Origin: an uncultured Jeotgalicoccus sp.
GTDB lineage: Bacteria > Bacillota > Bacilli > Staphylococcales > Salinicoccaceae
DNA: 14,647 nt
Direction of reading: 5' to 3'
NCBI GenBank assembly: GCA_947631305.1
Contig: CANRKV010000022.1
Coordinates: forward strand, 1 to 14,647
A program made the translations under genes and the position numbers. The notes under the pieces are model-generated. The model saw only the letters and a program-made list of their open reading frames with translations. It ran no database searches and was not told the DNA's origin. This document shows positions 7,722 through 14,455 of this stretch, one piece after another. Each line of letters starts with the position of its first letter. Position 1 is the stretch's first letter.

Positions 7722-7982
7722 GGCGGAAAAGTTTTTGTCGTCGATGTCAAATTCTTCTGAATTTGTTTTTTTGTCGTTTAAAACGACTTTTACGGCTGTC
7801 GTATAAAAATCAATCAGATTGTCTGTCATATTCTTCAATTCAATATCCGTAAAGTCGGGATAAAGAATTTTTAGCTCTTGAGCGAGCAACTCTTTGCAAT
7901 TTTTCATGTTATCTAGAATGTGGCTTGAAGATTTTTCTACTGAATTTTGGGAAATAAATTTTCTGAATAGTAAATTATTCAA
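7719..7982 (-). CDS. Small hypothetical protein next to invertase
   Basis: 87 residues if started at the TTG at 7982. No family recognised. The product is mostly helical and charged, with no signal peptide. The middle (NCKELLAQELKILYPDFTD) looks like a packed helical domain and the tail is acidic. It begins 12 bases after the invertase stop codon on the same strand, so the two are likely co-transcribed. The start is awkward: the AGAGG is immediately next to the TTG. An ATG at 7992 in another frame (MPEVE then stop) has the position expected for a coupled start, which hints at a one-base frameshift at the 5' end or at an internal start at Met26. It may be an accessory factor of the recombinase. 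Confidence 0.6.
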   Translation of the reverse strand: MNNLLFRKFISQNSVEKSSSHILDNMKNCKELLAQELKILYPDFTDIELKNMTDNLIDFYTTAVKVVLNDKKTNSEEFDIDDKNFSA

Positions 7983-7994
7983 CCTCTGGCATAG

Positions 7995-8606
7995 CTATGT
8001 TAAAGGTTGTTGAAACATCCTCTCAATAAACCGTCTCAATGTGCTTCTCTGGACGCCGAGAATTCTGGCTATCTGGGATTTTGAAATGCCTTTAGCGAGT
8101 AAATTCTTTACTTTTTTAGCATTTTTAGAAAGTTTAAGTTTCTTGGACTCTGCCGTAAAGGGGCGACCAAGTTTCTTTCCTGAGGCTTTGATATTGGCTA
8201 GACTGGATTTAGTGCGGTCGGAGATGAGTTTTCTTTCAATCTCAGCGGCTAATCCAAAAGCGAAAGCCAAGACTTTGGATTGTATATCGTTGCCAAGACG
8301 GTAGTTTTCTTTAATTGTCCAGACCTGGCAGTTTTTATTTAAGCAGGTTTCCAATATTCGCATGACCTCAAGCAAAGACCTACCTAATCGGGATATTTCA
8401 CAAGATATAATAATATCATTTTCCTTTAAATTATCCAGTAAAGTGCCAAGTTTTCTATTTTTTAGCGCTTTTCGTGAAGATATTTTTTCTTCAACCCACA
8501 AATCAATTTTCAACCCCTGATGTTTGACATATTGCTCAATCTCAAAGTGTTGATGTTCAAGCGTTTGTTTATCTGTACTAACGCGAATATAACCAATAAC
8601 AGACAT
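7995..8606 (-). CDS. Serine recombinase of the Mpi-like DNA invertase family
   Basis: 203 residues, the normal length for a resolvase/invertase. The catalytic domain carries Y-I-R8-V-S10-T-D-K-Q with nucleophile Ser10, and S72-R-L-G-R76. The stretch QVWTIKENYRLGNDI and the E-helix (AEIERKLISDRTK, 121-133) closely resemble, from memory, the Bacteroides Mpi-type invertases that flip promoters. A G-R-P linker (147-149) leads to a C-terminal helix-turn-helix (~165-195, KSQIARILGVQRSTLRRF) that binds the site. The start is supported by AAGGAG seven bases upstream. It is the first gene of the minus-strand block and divergent from the SHOCT operon. No convincing close invertible segment was found, so it may act at a distance. 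Confidence 0.93.
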   Translation of the reverse strand: MSVIGYIRVSTDKQTLEHQHFEIEQYVKHQGLKIDLWVEEKISSRKALKNRKLGTLLDNLKENDIIISCEISRLGRSLLEVMRILETCLNKNCQVWTIKENYRLGNDIQSKVLAFAFGLAAEIERKLISDRTKSSLANIKASGKKLGRPFTAESKKLKLSKNAKKVKNLLAKGISKSQIARILGVQRSTLRRFIERMFQQPLT

Positions 8607-8673
8607 CTTAATCTCCTTTTAAAATTTAAAAAAATTTGGTCATTTTAATAGAACGATTAAGTCAACCACTTTT

Positions 8674-8686
8674 TGCGATTTTCGCA
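8674..8686. repeat. Small stem-loop in the divergent intergenic region
   Basis: TGCGA-TTT-TCGCA, followed on the + strand by C-T6-ATTTT. It sits between the invertase and the SHOCT operon. It could be an operator for divergent transcription or a weak + strand terminator. Confidence 0.35.
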
Positions 8687-8778
8687 CTTTTTTATTTTAA
8701 GCAGAAAAAATAAGGAAAATTAAGGATTAAAAAGATTTTGTTTTCTTTAACAATCGCTAAAATTAATTTTTTGCCACG

Positions 8779-8835
8779 TTGGTCGCAAATGTTGGTTTGT
8801 GTACAATGCAAATAAATTGTTATATCTGAAGGAGG
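8779..8835 (+). promoter_or_regulatory. Putative promoter and ribosome binding site of SHOCT operon
   Basis: TTGGTC (8779-8784), a 17-base spacer and TACAAT (8802-8807) form a plausible sigma-70 promoter with a good -10 and a weak -35. GAAGGAGG at 8828-8835 is a strong ribosome binding site six bases before the ATG at 8842. The promoter is a pattern match only. Confidence 0.45.
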
Positions 8836-8841
8836 AATACA

Positions 8842-9303
8842 ATGAATATTGAAGAACTTGAAAAATTAAATGAATTAAAGGAAAAAGGCGTTATTACTCA
8901 AGAGGAATTTGATAAAAAGAAGGAAGAAATGCTTTCTGGTGGTAACAAAGCACAGAAGCAAACCTCAATAATAAACTGGTATAATTTGGGAATATCATTT
9001 TTATTTGGTCTCGGAAGTCTTGGAATTCTGATTATTATCCCACTTATGTTATACGCTATAGATAGGAATGTACCAGAAGCTACGATAGAAAATCTTAGAT
9101 ATTTGATTAATTTCATTGTGGCAATAATAATGTCTATTATAGCTTATAAACTTGAAACAAAAAAATATAAAAATGTGGCACCTATTTGGGCGACACTTTT
9201 GGGCGTTTTTCTCTTTGGTCCTTTGGGCGTTTGGCTTGTGTCATATGACTTTCTGCAAATCAAAGACGGACTAAAGGAATTAAAAGTTAAAAAAAATAAA
9301 TAA
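8842..9303 (+). CDS. SHOCT-domain multi-pass membrane protein
   Basis: 153 residues. Residues 1-31 form a SHOCT domain (short C-terminal-type helix hairpin, here N-terminal): E-E-L-E-K-L-N-E-L-K-E-K-G-V-I-T-Q-E-E-F pattern. After a short linker come probably four membrane segments: about 45-57 and 58-73 (possibly one long one), 87-103 and 112-134. The C-terminus is short and Lys-rich. SHOCT is thought to mediate oligomerisation or membrane-protein partnering, so a shared SHOCT suggests that the four proteins of this operon assemble together. I recognise no family for the membrane part. It is the first gene of the operon, with an excellent ribosome binding site, and is 31 bases from the next gene. 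Its first 90 bases differ from those of the next gene at only 8 positions. Confidence 0.85.
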   Translation: MNIEELEKLNELKEKGVITQEEFDKKKEEMLSGGNKAQKQTSIINWYNLGISFLFGLGSLGILIIIPLMLYAIDRNVPEATIENLRYLINFIVAIIMSIIAYKLETKKYKNVAPIWATLLGVFLFGPLGVWLVSYDFLQIKDGLKELKVKKNK

Positions 9304-9334
9304 GGAAAAATTTTAGAATTGAAGGAGAAATACA

Positions 9335-10369
9335 ATGAATCTTGAAGAACTTGAAAAATTAAATGAATTAAAGGAAAAGGGTATTATTACCCAAGAAGAA
9401 TTTGATAAAAAGAAAAAAGAAATGTTGAACGGGCATAAAGAAAATATTTCACAAAGTGATAAAGGTAAAAATATCTGGAATAACTATTTAAGCTGTTGGG
9501 AAAAAAGCTTTCAATTTTTGGGCAGAGCCACAAGATATGAATTTTGGGGGTTCGTATTCATAAATACTTTAATCTCATTTGTTTTGAGCTTGATTGATAT
9601 TTCAGCTGAAACAGGGGGCATATTAAATGGTATATTTACGCTTATTATTCTTGTTCCTACAGTAGCTGTTACTGTAAGAAGACTTCACGATGTTAACAAA
9701 AGCGCGTTAGCTTTGTTGTTACCGTTTTTATGTTTAATACTTCTTACAATAGTGTTCCATAAAAACAACGTTTTGGTTGGGCTTTTCGCTTTAATTATAA
9801 CCATTTACTTTATATACCTTTTGTGCCAAACTTGCAAAAAAAGTTATGCAGATAAGAATGAGTACGGAGAAAATCTCGCAGAGGATAAGTTTGATCAAAT
9901 TGCTAAACGGTTAATGATTGCCTTAATAATTTTATACCTCTTGCCAGTTTTAGGTCTTTTAATCATCGGCGGTAGTGCAGGATTTTCATCAGCTTCATCA
10001 AGATATAAGCTTAATAAAAACATAGATCAAATTTCAATAATTGTTACAAATATTAGGGCGCTTTATCAAGGGTATGAAACTTATGATGGACTAGACAATC
10101 GTTTTGCAAAAAAAATATACGTTGTTCCTAGTGATATGTATTCTGACCAGACGGATGATAAAATTACTAATGCTTTCGGTACTGAAACAATTATTCACGG
10201 AGAGGGTTCTACATTTTCTATAACCTATGCCAATCTTTCAGAAGAACAGTGTCTCAAGATTTATACTGGTGATTGGGGAGATAACTTTGTTGGCGTTCTC
10301 ATCAATGGAAACACTTTTGATAATTGTAGTACTTGTCCTGAATGCTATCTGAGTTTGGTTTTCAATTAG
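9335..10369 (+). CDS. SHOCT-DUF805-pilin-like fusion membrane protein, paralogue A
   Basis: 344 residues. SHOCT is at 1-31. DUF805 is at about 47-180, with the family hallmarks F-L-G-R-A-T-R-x-E-F-W (61-71), R-R-L-H-D (115-119), several membrane helices and the closing N-E-Y-G-E-N. A further hydrophobic segment lies at ~192-213. It leads into a C-terminal region (~214-344) that resembles the pilin fold of PilS-type and gut-alphaproteobacterial pilins: S-x-Y-K-x-N-K-x-I-D-Q-I then N-I-R; V-V-P-S-D-M; I-T-N-A-F-G; F-S-I-T-Y; L-S-E-E-Q-C; G-D-W-G. The leader-peptide cleavage motif of real pilins is absent. DUF805 function is unknown. The pilin-like part would face the periplasm. Cysteines 331/334/337 are specific to this domain. 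The start has GAAGGAG. The assignment rests on recalled motifs. Confidence 0.85.
   Translation: MNLEELEKLNELKEKGIITQEEFDKKKKEMLNGHKENISQSDKGKNIWNNYLSCWEKSFQFLGRATRYEFWGFVFINTLISFVLSLIDISAETGGILNGIFTLIILVPTVAVTVRRLHDVNKSALALLLPFLCLILLTIVFHKNNVLVGLFALIITIYFIYLLCQTCKKSYADKNEYGENLAEDKFDQIAKRLMIALIILYLLPVLGLLIIGGSAGFSSASSRYKLNKNIDQISIIVTNIRALYQGYETYDGLDNRFAKKIYVVPSDMYSDQTDDKITNAFGTETIIHGEGSTFSITYANLSEEQCLKIYTGDWGDNFVGVLINGNTFDNCSTCPECYLSLVFN
9461..9612. repeat. 152-bp exact duplicate block, copy 1
   Basis: This is identical, base for base, to 10593-10744 in the next gene. It covers the end of the linker and the first part of DUF805. Two further near-identical blocks follow at the same order: 9684-9749 equals 10816-10881, and 10134-10224 matches 11248-11338 with two differences. 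Confidence 0.95.
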
Positions 10370-10448
10370 AATTGAATGCTTGTATCTTATAACCTTCTAC
10401 AGAATAAAGATTAATTAAAGGAGTTAAAAATAGATAAGGGAAAAGATT

Positions 10449-11522
10449 ATGAATCTAGATGAACTAGAAAAGCTGAATGAGTTGAAAGAAAAAGGTATTA
10501 TTACTCAGGAAGAACTTGAGGAGCAGAAGAACAAAATACTATATGGACAAAAGAAAAAGCCAAGATCCATTGAATGCGTTTCAGGAACTAACAAAGGTAA
10601 AAATATCTGGAATAACTATTTAAGCTGTTGGGAAAAAAGCTTTCAATTTTTGGGCAGAGCCACAAGATATGAATTTTGGGGGTTCGTATTCATAAATACT
10701 TTAATCTCATTTGTTTTGAGCTTGATTGATATTTCAGCTGAAACTGATGGCGCATTAAGTGCTTTAGTTGTACTTATAGTTTTTATTCCGACAATATCTG
10801 CTTTAATAAGAAGATTTCACGATGTTAACAAAAGCGCGTTAGCTTTGTTGTTACCGTTTTTATGTTTAATACTTCTTACAACTTTGCTTGACGGATCTGA
10901 TACTTTAAGCGGATTTTGCGCTTTATGTGTGATTCTTTACTTCATATACTTAATATATTTAGTTTGCAGCAAAAGCTATATCCATGAGAATAAATATGGA
11001 GAAAATACCACAGATAACAACCTTGATCGAATTGGTGAAGGATTAATAATTGGTTCAATACTTTTATCCATTTTTAGTATTTCTTTTGAATCCGGATATT
11101 CATCAACCTCATCAATATTTGCTTTTAGCGAAAATAATGATCAACTTGAGATGCTTGTTTCAAACATAAGGGAGGCTTTTCAAGAGCAACCGTCTTATGA
11201 TGGATTAAATAATCTTATGGCAAAAGAATATGGATTAGTCCCAACTAATATGTATTCTGACCAGACGGATGATAAAATTACTAATGTTTTTGGTACTGAA
11301 ACAATTATTCACGGAGAGGGTTCTACATTTTCTATAACTTATACAGCTCTTTCAGAAGAACAGTGCATGTCGGTCTCCACATCTGATTGGGTAACTTCTT
11401 TTAATGGATTTAAGGGAGTAGTCATAAATAAAGAAATAAGCTATAAAAAATTAGACGATTTTAAACAAGCTTGTGGTGTTTGTTCTGAAAACAAGTGCTT
11501 TGTAAGCTTAGTTTTCTTTTAA
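10449..11522 (+). CDS. SHOCT-DUF805-pilin-like fusion membrane protein, paralogue B
   Basis: 357 residues, with the same architecture as the preceding gene. SHOCT is at 1-31. A slightly longer linker precedes DUF805 at ~53-190 (F-L-G-R-A-T-R-x-E-F-W, R-R-F-H-D, N-K-Y-G-E-N). A hydrophobic segment lies at ~199-213, followed by a pilin-like C-terminal domain (F-S-E-N-N-D-Q-L, N-I-R, Y-G-L-V-P, I-T-N-V-F-G, F-S-I-T-Y, S-E-E-Q-C, T-S-D-W). The C-terminus is 13 residues longer and has its own Cys cluster (342/345/350). The pilin-type N-terminal helix is more degraded than in paralogue A. The gene starts 79 bases after A, with AAGGG before AAAAGATT and the ATG. DNA identity with A is in patches, exact in some blocks and low in others, so the pair is a duplication later mixed by conversion or diversified by selection. 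Confidence 0.85.
   Translation: MNLDELEKLNELKEKGIITQEELEEQKNKILYGQKKKPRSIECVSGTNKGKNIWNNYLSCWEKSFQFLGRATRYEFWGFVFINTLISFVLSLIDISAETDGALSALVVLIVFIPTISALIRRFHDVNKSALALLLPFLCLILLTTLLDGSDTLSGFCALCVILYFIYLIYLVCSKSYIHENKYGENTTDNNLDRIGEGLIIGSILLSIFSISFESGYSSTSSIFAFSENNDQLEMLVSNIREAFQEQPSYDGLNNLMAKEYGLVPTNMYSDQTDDKITNVFGTETIIHGEGSTFSITYTALSEEQCMSVSTSDWVTSFNGFKGVVINKEISYKKLDDFKQACGVCSENKCFVSLVFF
10593..10744. repeat. 152-bp exact duplicate block, copy 2
   Basis: This is identical to 9461-9612 (offset 1132) and lies in the same position of the paralogous gene. Confidence 0.95.
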
Positions 11523-11541
11523 ATATGAAGGAGAAAAGATT

Positions 11542-11961
11542 ATGAGCGTTGAAAAACTAGAAAAACTTGCAAAATTAAAAGAAAAAGGCGTTATTACCCA
11601 AGAAGAATTTGAATTACAAAAAAAAGAAATTCTTGAGAACTTTGCAAAAGATGAAAGTGCAAAGGCCAAGATGGATACACAAGGTAAAATTGCATCAAAT
11701 TCGTCTGTTAAGGAGGACGAGGTCAGATCATTATTTTCAATAATTGGGAGTTTAATAAGGGTTTGTTTTGGAATTTTCTGTATTCTTACAATTTATTTTG
11801 CACCTACAGGCGTTGCTCTTTGCAGAAATCGACTTAATACATCATCCGTGTTTATGTTGAATCTATTCTTAGGCTGGACTCTTGTCGCATGGGTGGTCGC
11901 TTTATGTTGGGCGTTTTCCAGTGATGCTGTTGATGTTTATAATAAACTACAAAGGAAATAA
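11542..11961 (+). CDS. SHOCT + superinfection-immunity-like (Imm_superinfect) membrane protein
   Basis: 139 residues. SHOCT is at 1-31, then a soluble linker to about 60. A C-terminal two-helix membrane region (about 66-125) contains A-P-T-G-V-A-L and L-N-L-F-L-G-W-T-L-V-A-W-V-V-A-L-C-W. That run is characteristic of the Imm_superinfect family, named for phage T4 Imm, a membrane protein that blocks DNA injection by a second phage. Many bacterial members have no tested function, so immunity is inference from the family name. The gene is preceded by GAAGGAGAAAAGATT, nearly the same leader as paralogue B, and lies 19 bases after it. It is the last SHOCT gene of the operon. Confidence 0.85.
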   Translation: MSVEKLEKLAKLKEKGVITQEEFELQKKEILENFAKDESAKAKMDTQGKIASNSSVKEDEVRSLFSIIGSLIRVCFGIFCILTIYFAPTGVALCRNRLNTSSVFMLNLFLGWTLVAWVVALCWAFSSDAVDVYNKLQRK

Positions 11962-11973
11962 CAGGGGTATTTT

Positions 11974-12825
11974 ATGAAAAGATGTATGTTCATATTTTTT
12001 CTTCTTGCAGGGTGTGTATCCGCAGGAGAATTACTTAATCAGGAATATAGTAACAAACAAATTTATCTATGCCAGTATTATGATGGTATAGCACCTGGAC
12101 ACAAAACAATAAAAAAGATAGATATATCTGAGCATTATCGAGCATATACTATAGATTTACTGAACGACAAAGGGGAAGAAGAACAACTTACTTTAGATAT
12201 AGAATCTTCTAATTATGTGACCGACATTAAAGATCAATTAAGTTATAAACCTTTTTGCTCACGGACAGAATATGAGCGGCAGTTAGAAGCACGTAGAAAT
12301 GCAGAAAAACGAAAATTAGAAGCACGTAGAAATGCAGAAAAACGAAAAAAAGAAAACCTTGAAGATTGTGAACAAGCTATAAACAGGGCTCAACAACGTC
12401 GTAATGAGCTTAACAAACTGGGTGAATTGTTTGTATTAGATAAAACGAAAACATTAAATCCTTCAAACCATACAAGTAACTGGAGTCATTGTCTCAAAGT
12501 GATAGATTATTCCAAGGATGGCATATTAGTAAAAAGCAATTGCACATCGTCGCCTATTGCAAATGCACTACTTAGCGTTTTTATCGGGTGTGAAGATAAA
12601 GAATATTTTATCTATACAGCAGATAACTATGCTGATGGGGAATGCTACAAAGACTGGGAATATTTACATAGAGATTTTGGGGTATATAATTGGAGTGGTA
12701 AACGTATCCGAGCCTTTAGAAAAACTAACTTTAAAATTTCAGAAATTGAATATCATATGTATCTCAAAGATAAAAGCTTAAAATGCTGTGTTAATAATGG
12801 TAAAATTAGTGTTTGTGAACAATAA
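11974..12825 (+). CDS. Cys-rich exported protein with charged tandem repeat
   Basis: 283 residues. The N-terminus is a short secretion signal. It can be read as a lipoprotein (L-A-G-C14) or as signal-peptidase-I cleaved (V-S-A, residue 17); the lipobox is close to the start, so both remain possible. Around residues 104-125 the unit LEARRNAEKRK occurs twice in tandem, part of a charged helical stretch. The rest contains about ten cysteines, including C-C near the C-terminus and a Cys-x6-Cys end, which fits a disulfide-bonded periplasmic or surface protein. No family recognised. The ribosome binding site AGGGG is weaker than for its neighbours. The gene is 12 bases from the previous gene and 12 from the next, so it belongs to the operon. 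Confidence 0.8.
   Translation: MKRCMFIFFLLAGCVSAGELLNQEYSNKQIYLCQYYDGIAPGHKTIKKIDISEHYRAYTIDLLNDKGEEEQLTLDIESSNYVTDIKDQLSYKPFCSRTEYERQLEARRNAEKRKLEARRNAEKRKKENLEDCEQAINRAQQRRNELNKLGELFVLDKTKTLNPSNHTSNWSHCLKVIDYSKDGILVKSNCTSSPIANALLSVFIGCEDKEYFIYTADNYADGECYKDWEYLHRDFGVYNWSGKRIRAFRKTNFKISEIEYHMYLKDKSLKCCVNNGKISVCEQ
12283..12348 (+). repeat. 33-bp exact tandem repeat, two copies
   Basis: Copies at 12283-12315 and 12316-12348 are identical and adjacent. Each adds 11 residues to the charged helix, so the length is in phase and could vary between strains. Confidence 0.95.
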
Positions 12826-12837
12826 AGGAGACTTTAT

Positions 12838-13752
12838 ATGAAAAAATATGGCGTCATTTTATTTTCTATTCTTTTAATCTCTTGTGCAAATGATCCTATG
12901 TTAGAAACAAGAGATGAACTGGAAATTAGAAAAACCGAAACGGCTGAACAAACATTGCTCCGTCATAATCAAACGATATCAGCCATTAAAAAACAAATTT
13001 CGGATAAACAAGCGACACAAGAAATTAGGTTGGTAATTCCAGATACATGCGCGGAAGTTAACAAACAACAAGCACTTTTTTTTGAAAGAATGACAATTTT
13101 GGCAGATTCACTTGAAAAATTTAAAAATTTTCATCAAAAAGTACCTGCTGAGAATTTATGTACATTCTGTAGAAGTAAAGATTATCCTGAATTTATAAAA
13201 TTATCAAAAAACATGAAAGAACAATTAGAATCTGTGTCTATGATAAAACAGTTAGGTGTTTCAGCAATGGAAAATCCAACTGACGAGGAAATGAAGTATA
13301 TTAAAAGAATTAATCAACTTTGTATCACTGATGACTTAAAGAAACAACGCAACTCTTTGAATAATATATTTGCTGGTCATTCATCTAATCCTCGTAGAGC
13401 TGAAGATGCTATAAATGAATTAGAAAATAGTATAAATAAGTTAAAAAAACAATGTGACGAATATGATTTAAATAATCTAAAAAAAGCCCGACAAGAACTC
13501 TTAAAAAAGTATGAAATCGCAAAGAATCATCCTCTTTTTATGGGGATAGAAATGGGAATGGAAGATGAATGCCGGCGTAAATTTTGGGGTGCTTCAAGTA
13601 AACAATGCTCTTGTTATGCACAGGTTTATTTTCAAGAAATGAAAAATTTAGAATTAAAGGTTATAAGCGAAAAAGAAAAATGTCGTGAATATAAGGACGA
13701 TCTTGCAGTATTTAAGATTGAAAGTAATGCAAGAAAAAAATGCGGATTGTAA
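12838..13752 (+). CDS. Cys-rich helical lipoprotein
   Basis: 304 residues. It has a clear lipoprotein signal: MKKYGVILFSILLISC with Cys16 in the lipobox. The mature part is mostly helical and charged, with likely coiled coils at ~25-60, 70-100 and 185-230. Ten cysteines after the lipid Cys occur partly in pairs (C108-x2-C111; C257-x-C259), consistent with disulfides or a metal site. No family recognised. AAAGGAG precedes the ATG, and the gene is the last of the operon, followed by a terminator. The lipoprotein could anchor a complex at the outer or inner membrane together with the SHOCT membrane proteins. That partnership is inferred only from the shared operon. Confidence 0.8.
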   Translation: MKKYGVILFSILLISCANDPMLETRDELEIRKTETAEQTLLRHNQTISAIKKQISDKQATQEIRLVIPDTCAEVNKQQALFFERMTILADSLEKFKNFHQKVPAENLCTFCRSKDYPEFIKLSKNMKEQLESVSMIKQLGVSAMENPTDEEMKYIKRINQLCITDDLKKQRNSLNNIFAGHSSNPRRAEDAINELENSINKLKKQCDEYDLNNLKKARQELLKKYEIAKNHPLFMGIEMGMEDECRRKFWGASSKQCSCYAQVYFQEMKNLELKVISEKEKCREYKDDLAVFKIESNARKKCGL

Positions 13753-13775
13753 TTTCTAATTTGCATATCTCATTC

Positions 13776-13815
13776 AAAATAACTTCTTGTCTTTAAGGTC
13801 AGGAAGTTATTTTTT
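13776..13815 (+). terminator. Rho-independent terminator of the SHOCT operon
   Basis: An 11-bp stem AAAATAACTTC / GAAGTTATTTT with a 16-base loop runs straight into further Ts, 23 bases past the last stop codon. The A/T-rich stem base allows some activity on the other strand. Confidence 0.8.
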
Positions 13816-14040
13816 ATCCCCTTTCTTCTTAGTGCAAAGTTATGTCTGAGACAATTTTTGCTTTTTAAGCTCAACTTGTTGACCTTGAGGGCACGAGGTT
13901 AAGGGCTTGTTTTTGTCTGTTTCTTAGTAATCCCGTCCAAATTGTAGCAAAAAGTCGTTGGTTTTGTGCATTTTTGGGGCTCGCGAACAAGATTTTTTAC
14001 GGCATAATATACATAGTTAATCAAAAAAAGGAGGTTAATT
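13816..14040. other. Intergenic region between the two + strand operons
   Basis: No gene is seen. It contains the imperfect palindrome TCAACTTGTTGA (13871-13882) and, near 14003-14013, an A/T-rich CATAATATACA stretch that could be a -10. No convincing -35 is at the right distance. The RBS AAAGGAGG ends at 14034. Confidence 0.55.
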
Positions 14041-14172
14041 ATGTATCAAATCAAAGTTTGTGGCGTTTTAATGCCAACCATTTATTGGAGCTTGCGCGAG
14101 GCAATTATGGCTTGTCAGGCTGAAAAAGAACGCGGAATCGCTGTTTTTACGGAAATCGTTAGTTTGAGTTAA
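14041..14172 (+). CDS. 43-residue hypothetical protein
   Basis: It begins with MYQIKVCGVLMPTIYWSL and ends EIVSLS before TAA. The start has a strong AAAGGAGG six bases upstream, and the stop is 14 bases before the next gene, which makes it a real short gene although it is below the usual length cutoff. There is no signal peptide or membrane segment. It resembles the small soluble proteins often clustered with DUF3768 genes on alphaproteobacterial plasmids, but no family is recognised. Confidence 0.7.
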   Translation: MYQIKVCGVLMPTIYWSLREAIMACQAEKERGIAVFTEIVSLS

Positions 14173-14186
14173 TATGGAGGTTGATT

Positions 14187-14444
14187 ATGTTGAAAAATTT
14201 TGAAACTTGGCTTTTAGAGAACAAATATTCCGCTTTAACATCCGCTGATTATGCCGGAAGAATTGAGAGATTGTGCAAAAAAGAGCAATTTACCCTTGCG
14301 CATCTGGTTGAAAATATCGCTTCTATCTTGCCAGAATATGAAAGTTTGGGCGAAAAAGCAAGCTATGGCAGAAGAAGTCATACTTCGGTTAAGCAGGCCT
14401 TAAGAAAATTCAAAATGTTTGTTACATCTGAAATATCAGCTTAA
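14187..14444 (+). CDS. Small protein resembling a tyrosine-recombinase core-binding domain
   Basis: 85 residues when started at the ATG at 14187, which has ATGGAGG at 14174-14180. A TTG at 14181 is in frame but adjacent to that site. The helical pattern FETWLLENKYSALTSADY, then RIERLCKKE, and a final VKQALRKFKMF resembles the SAM-like N-terminal (core-binding) domain of phage-type integrases, but the catalytic domain is absent. It could be a stand-alone DNA-binding protein or a relic. It lies between the 43-residue gene and DUF3768, in one operon. Confidence 0.7.
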   Translation: MLKNFETWLLENKYSALTSADYAGRIERLCKKEQFTLAHLVENIASILPEYESLGEKASYGRRSHTSVKQALRKFKMFVTSEISA

Positions 14445-14455
14445 AGAGGCGTGTT

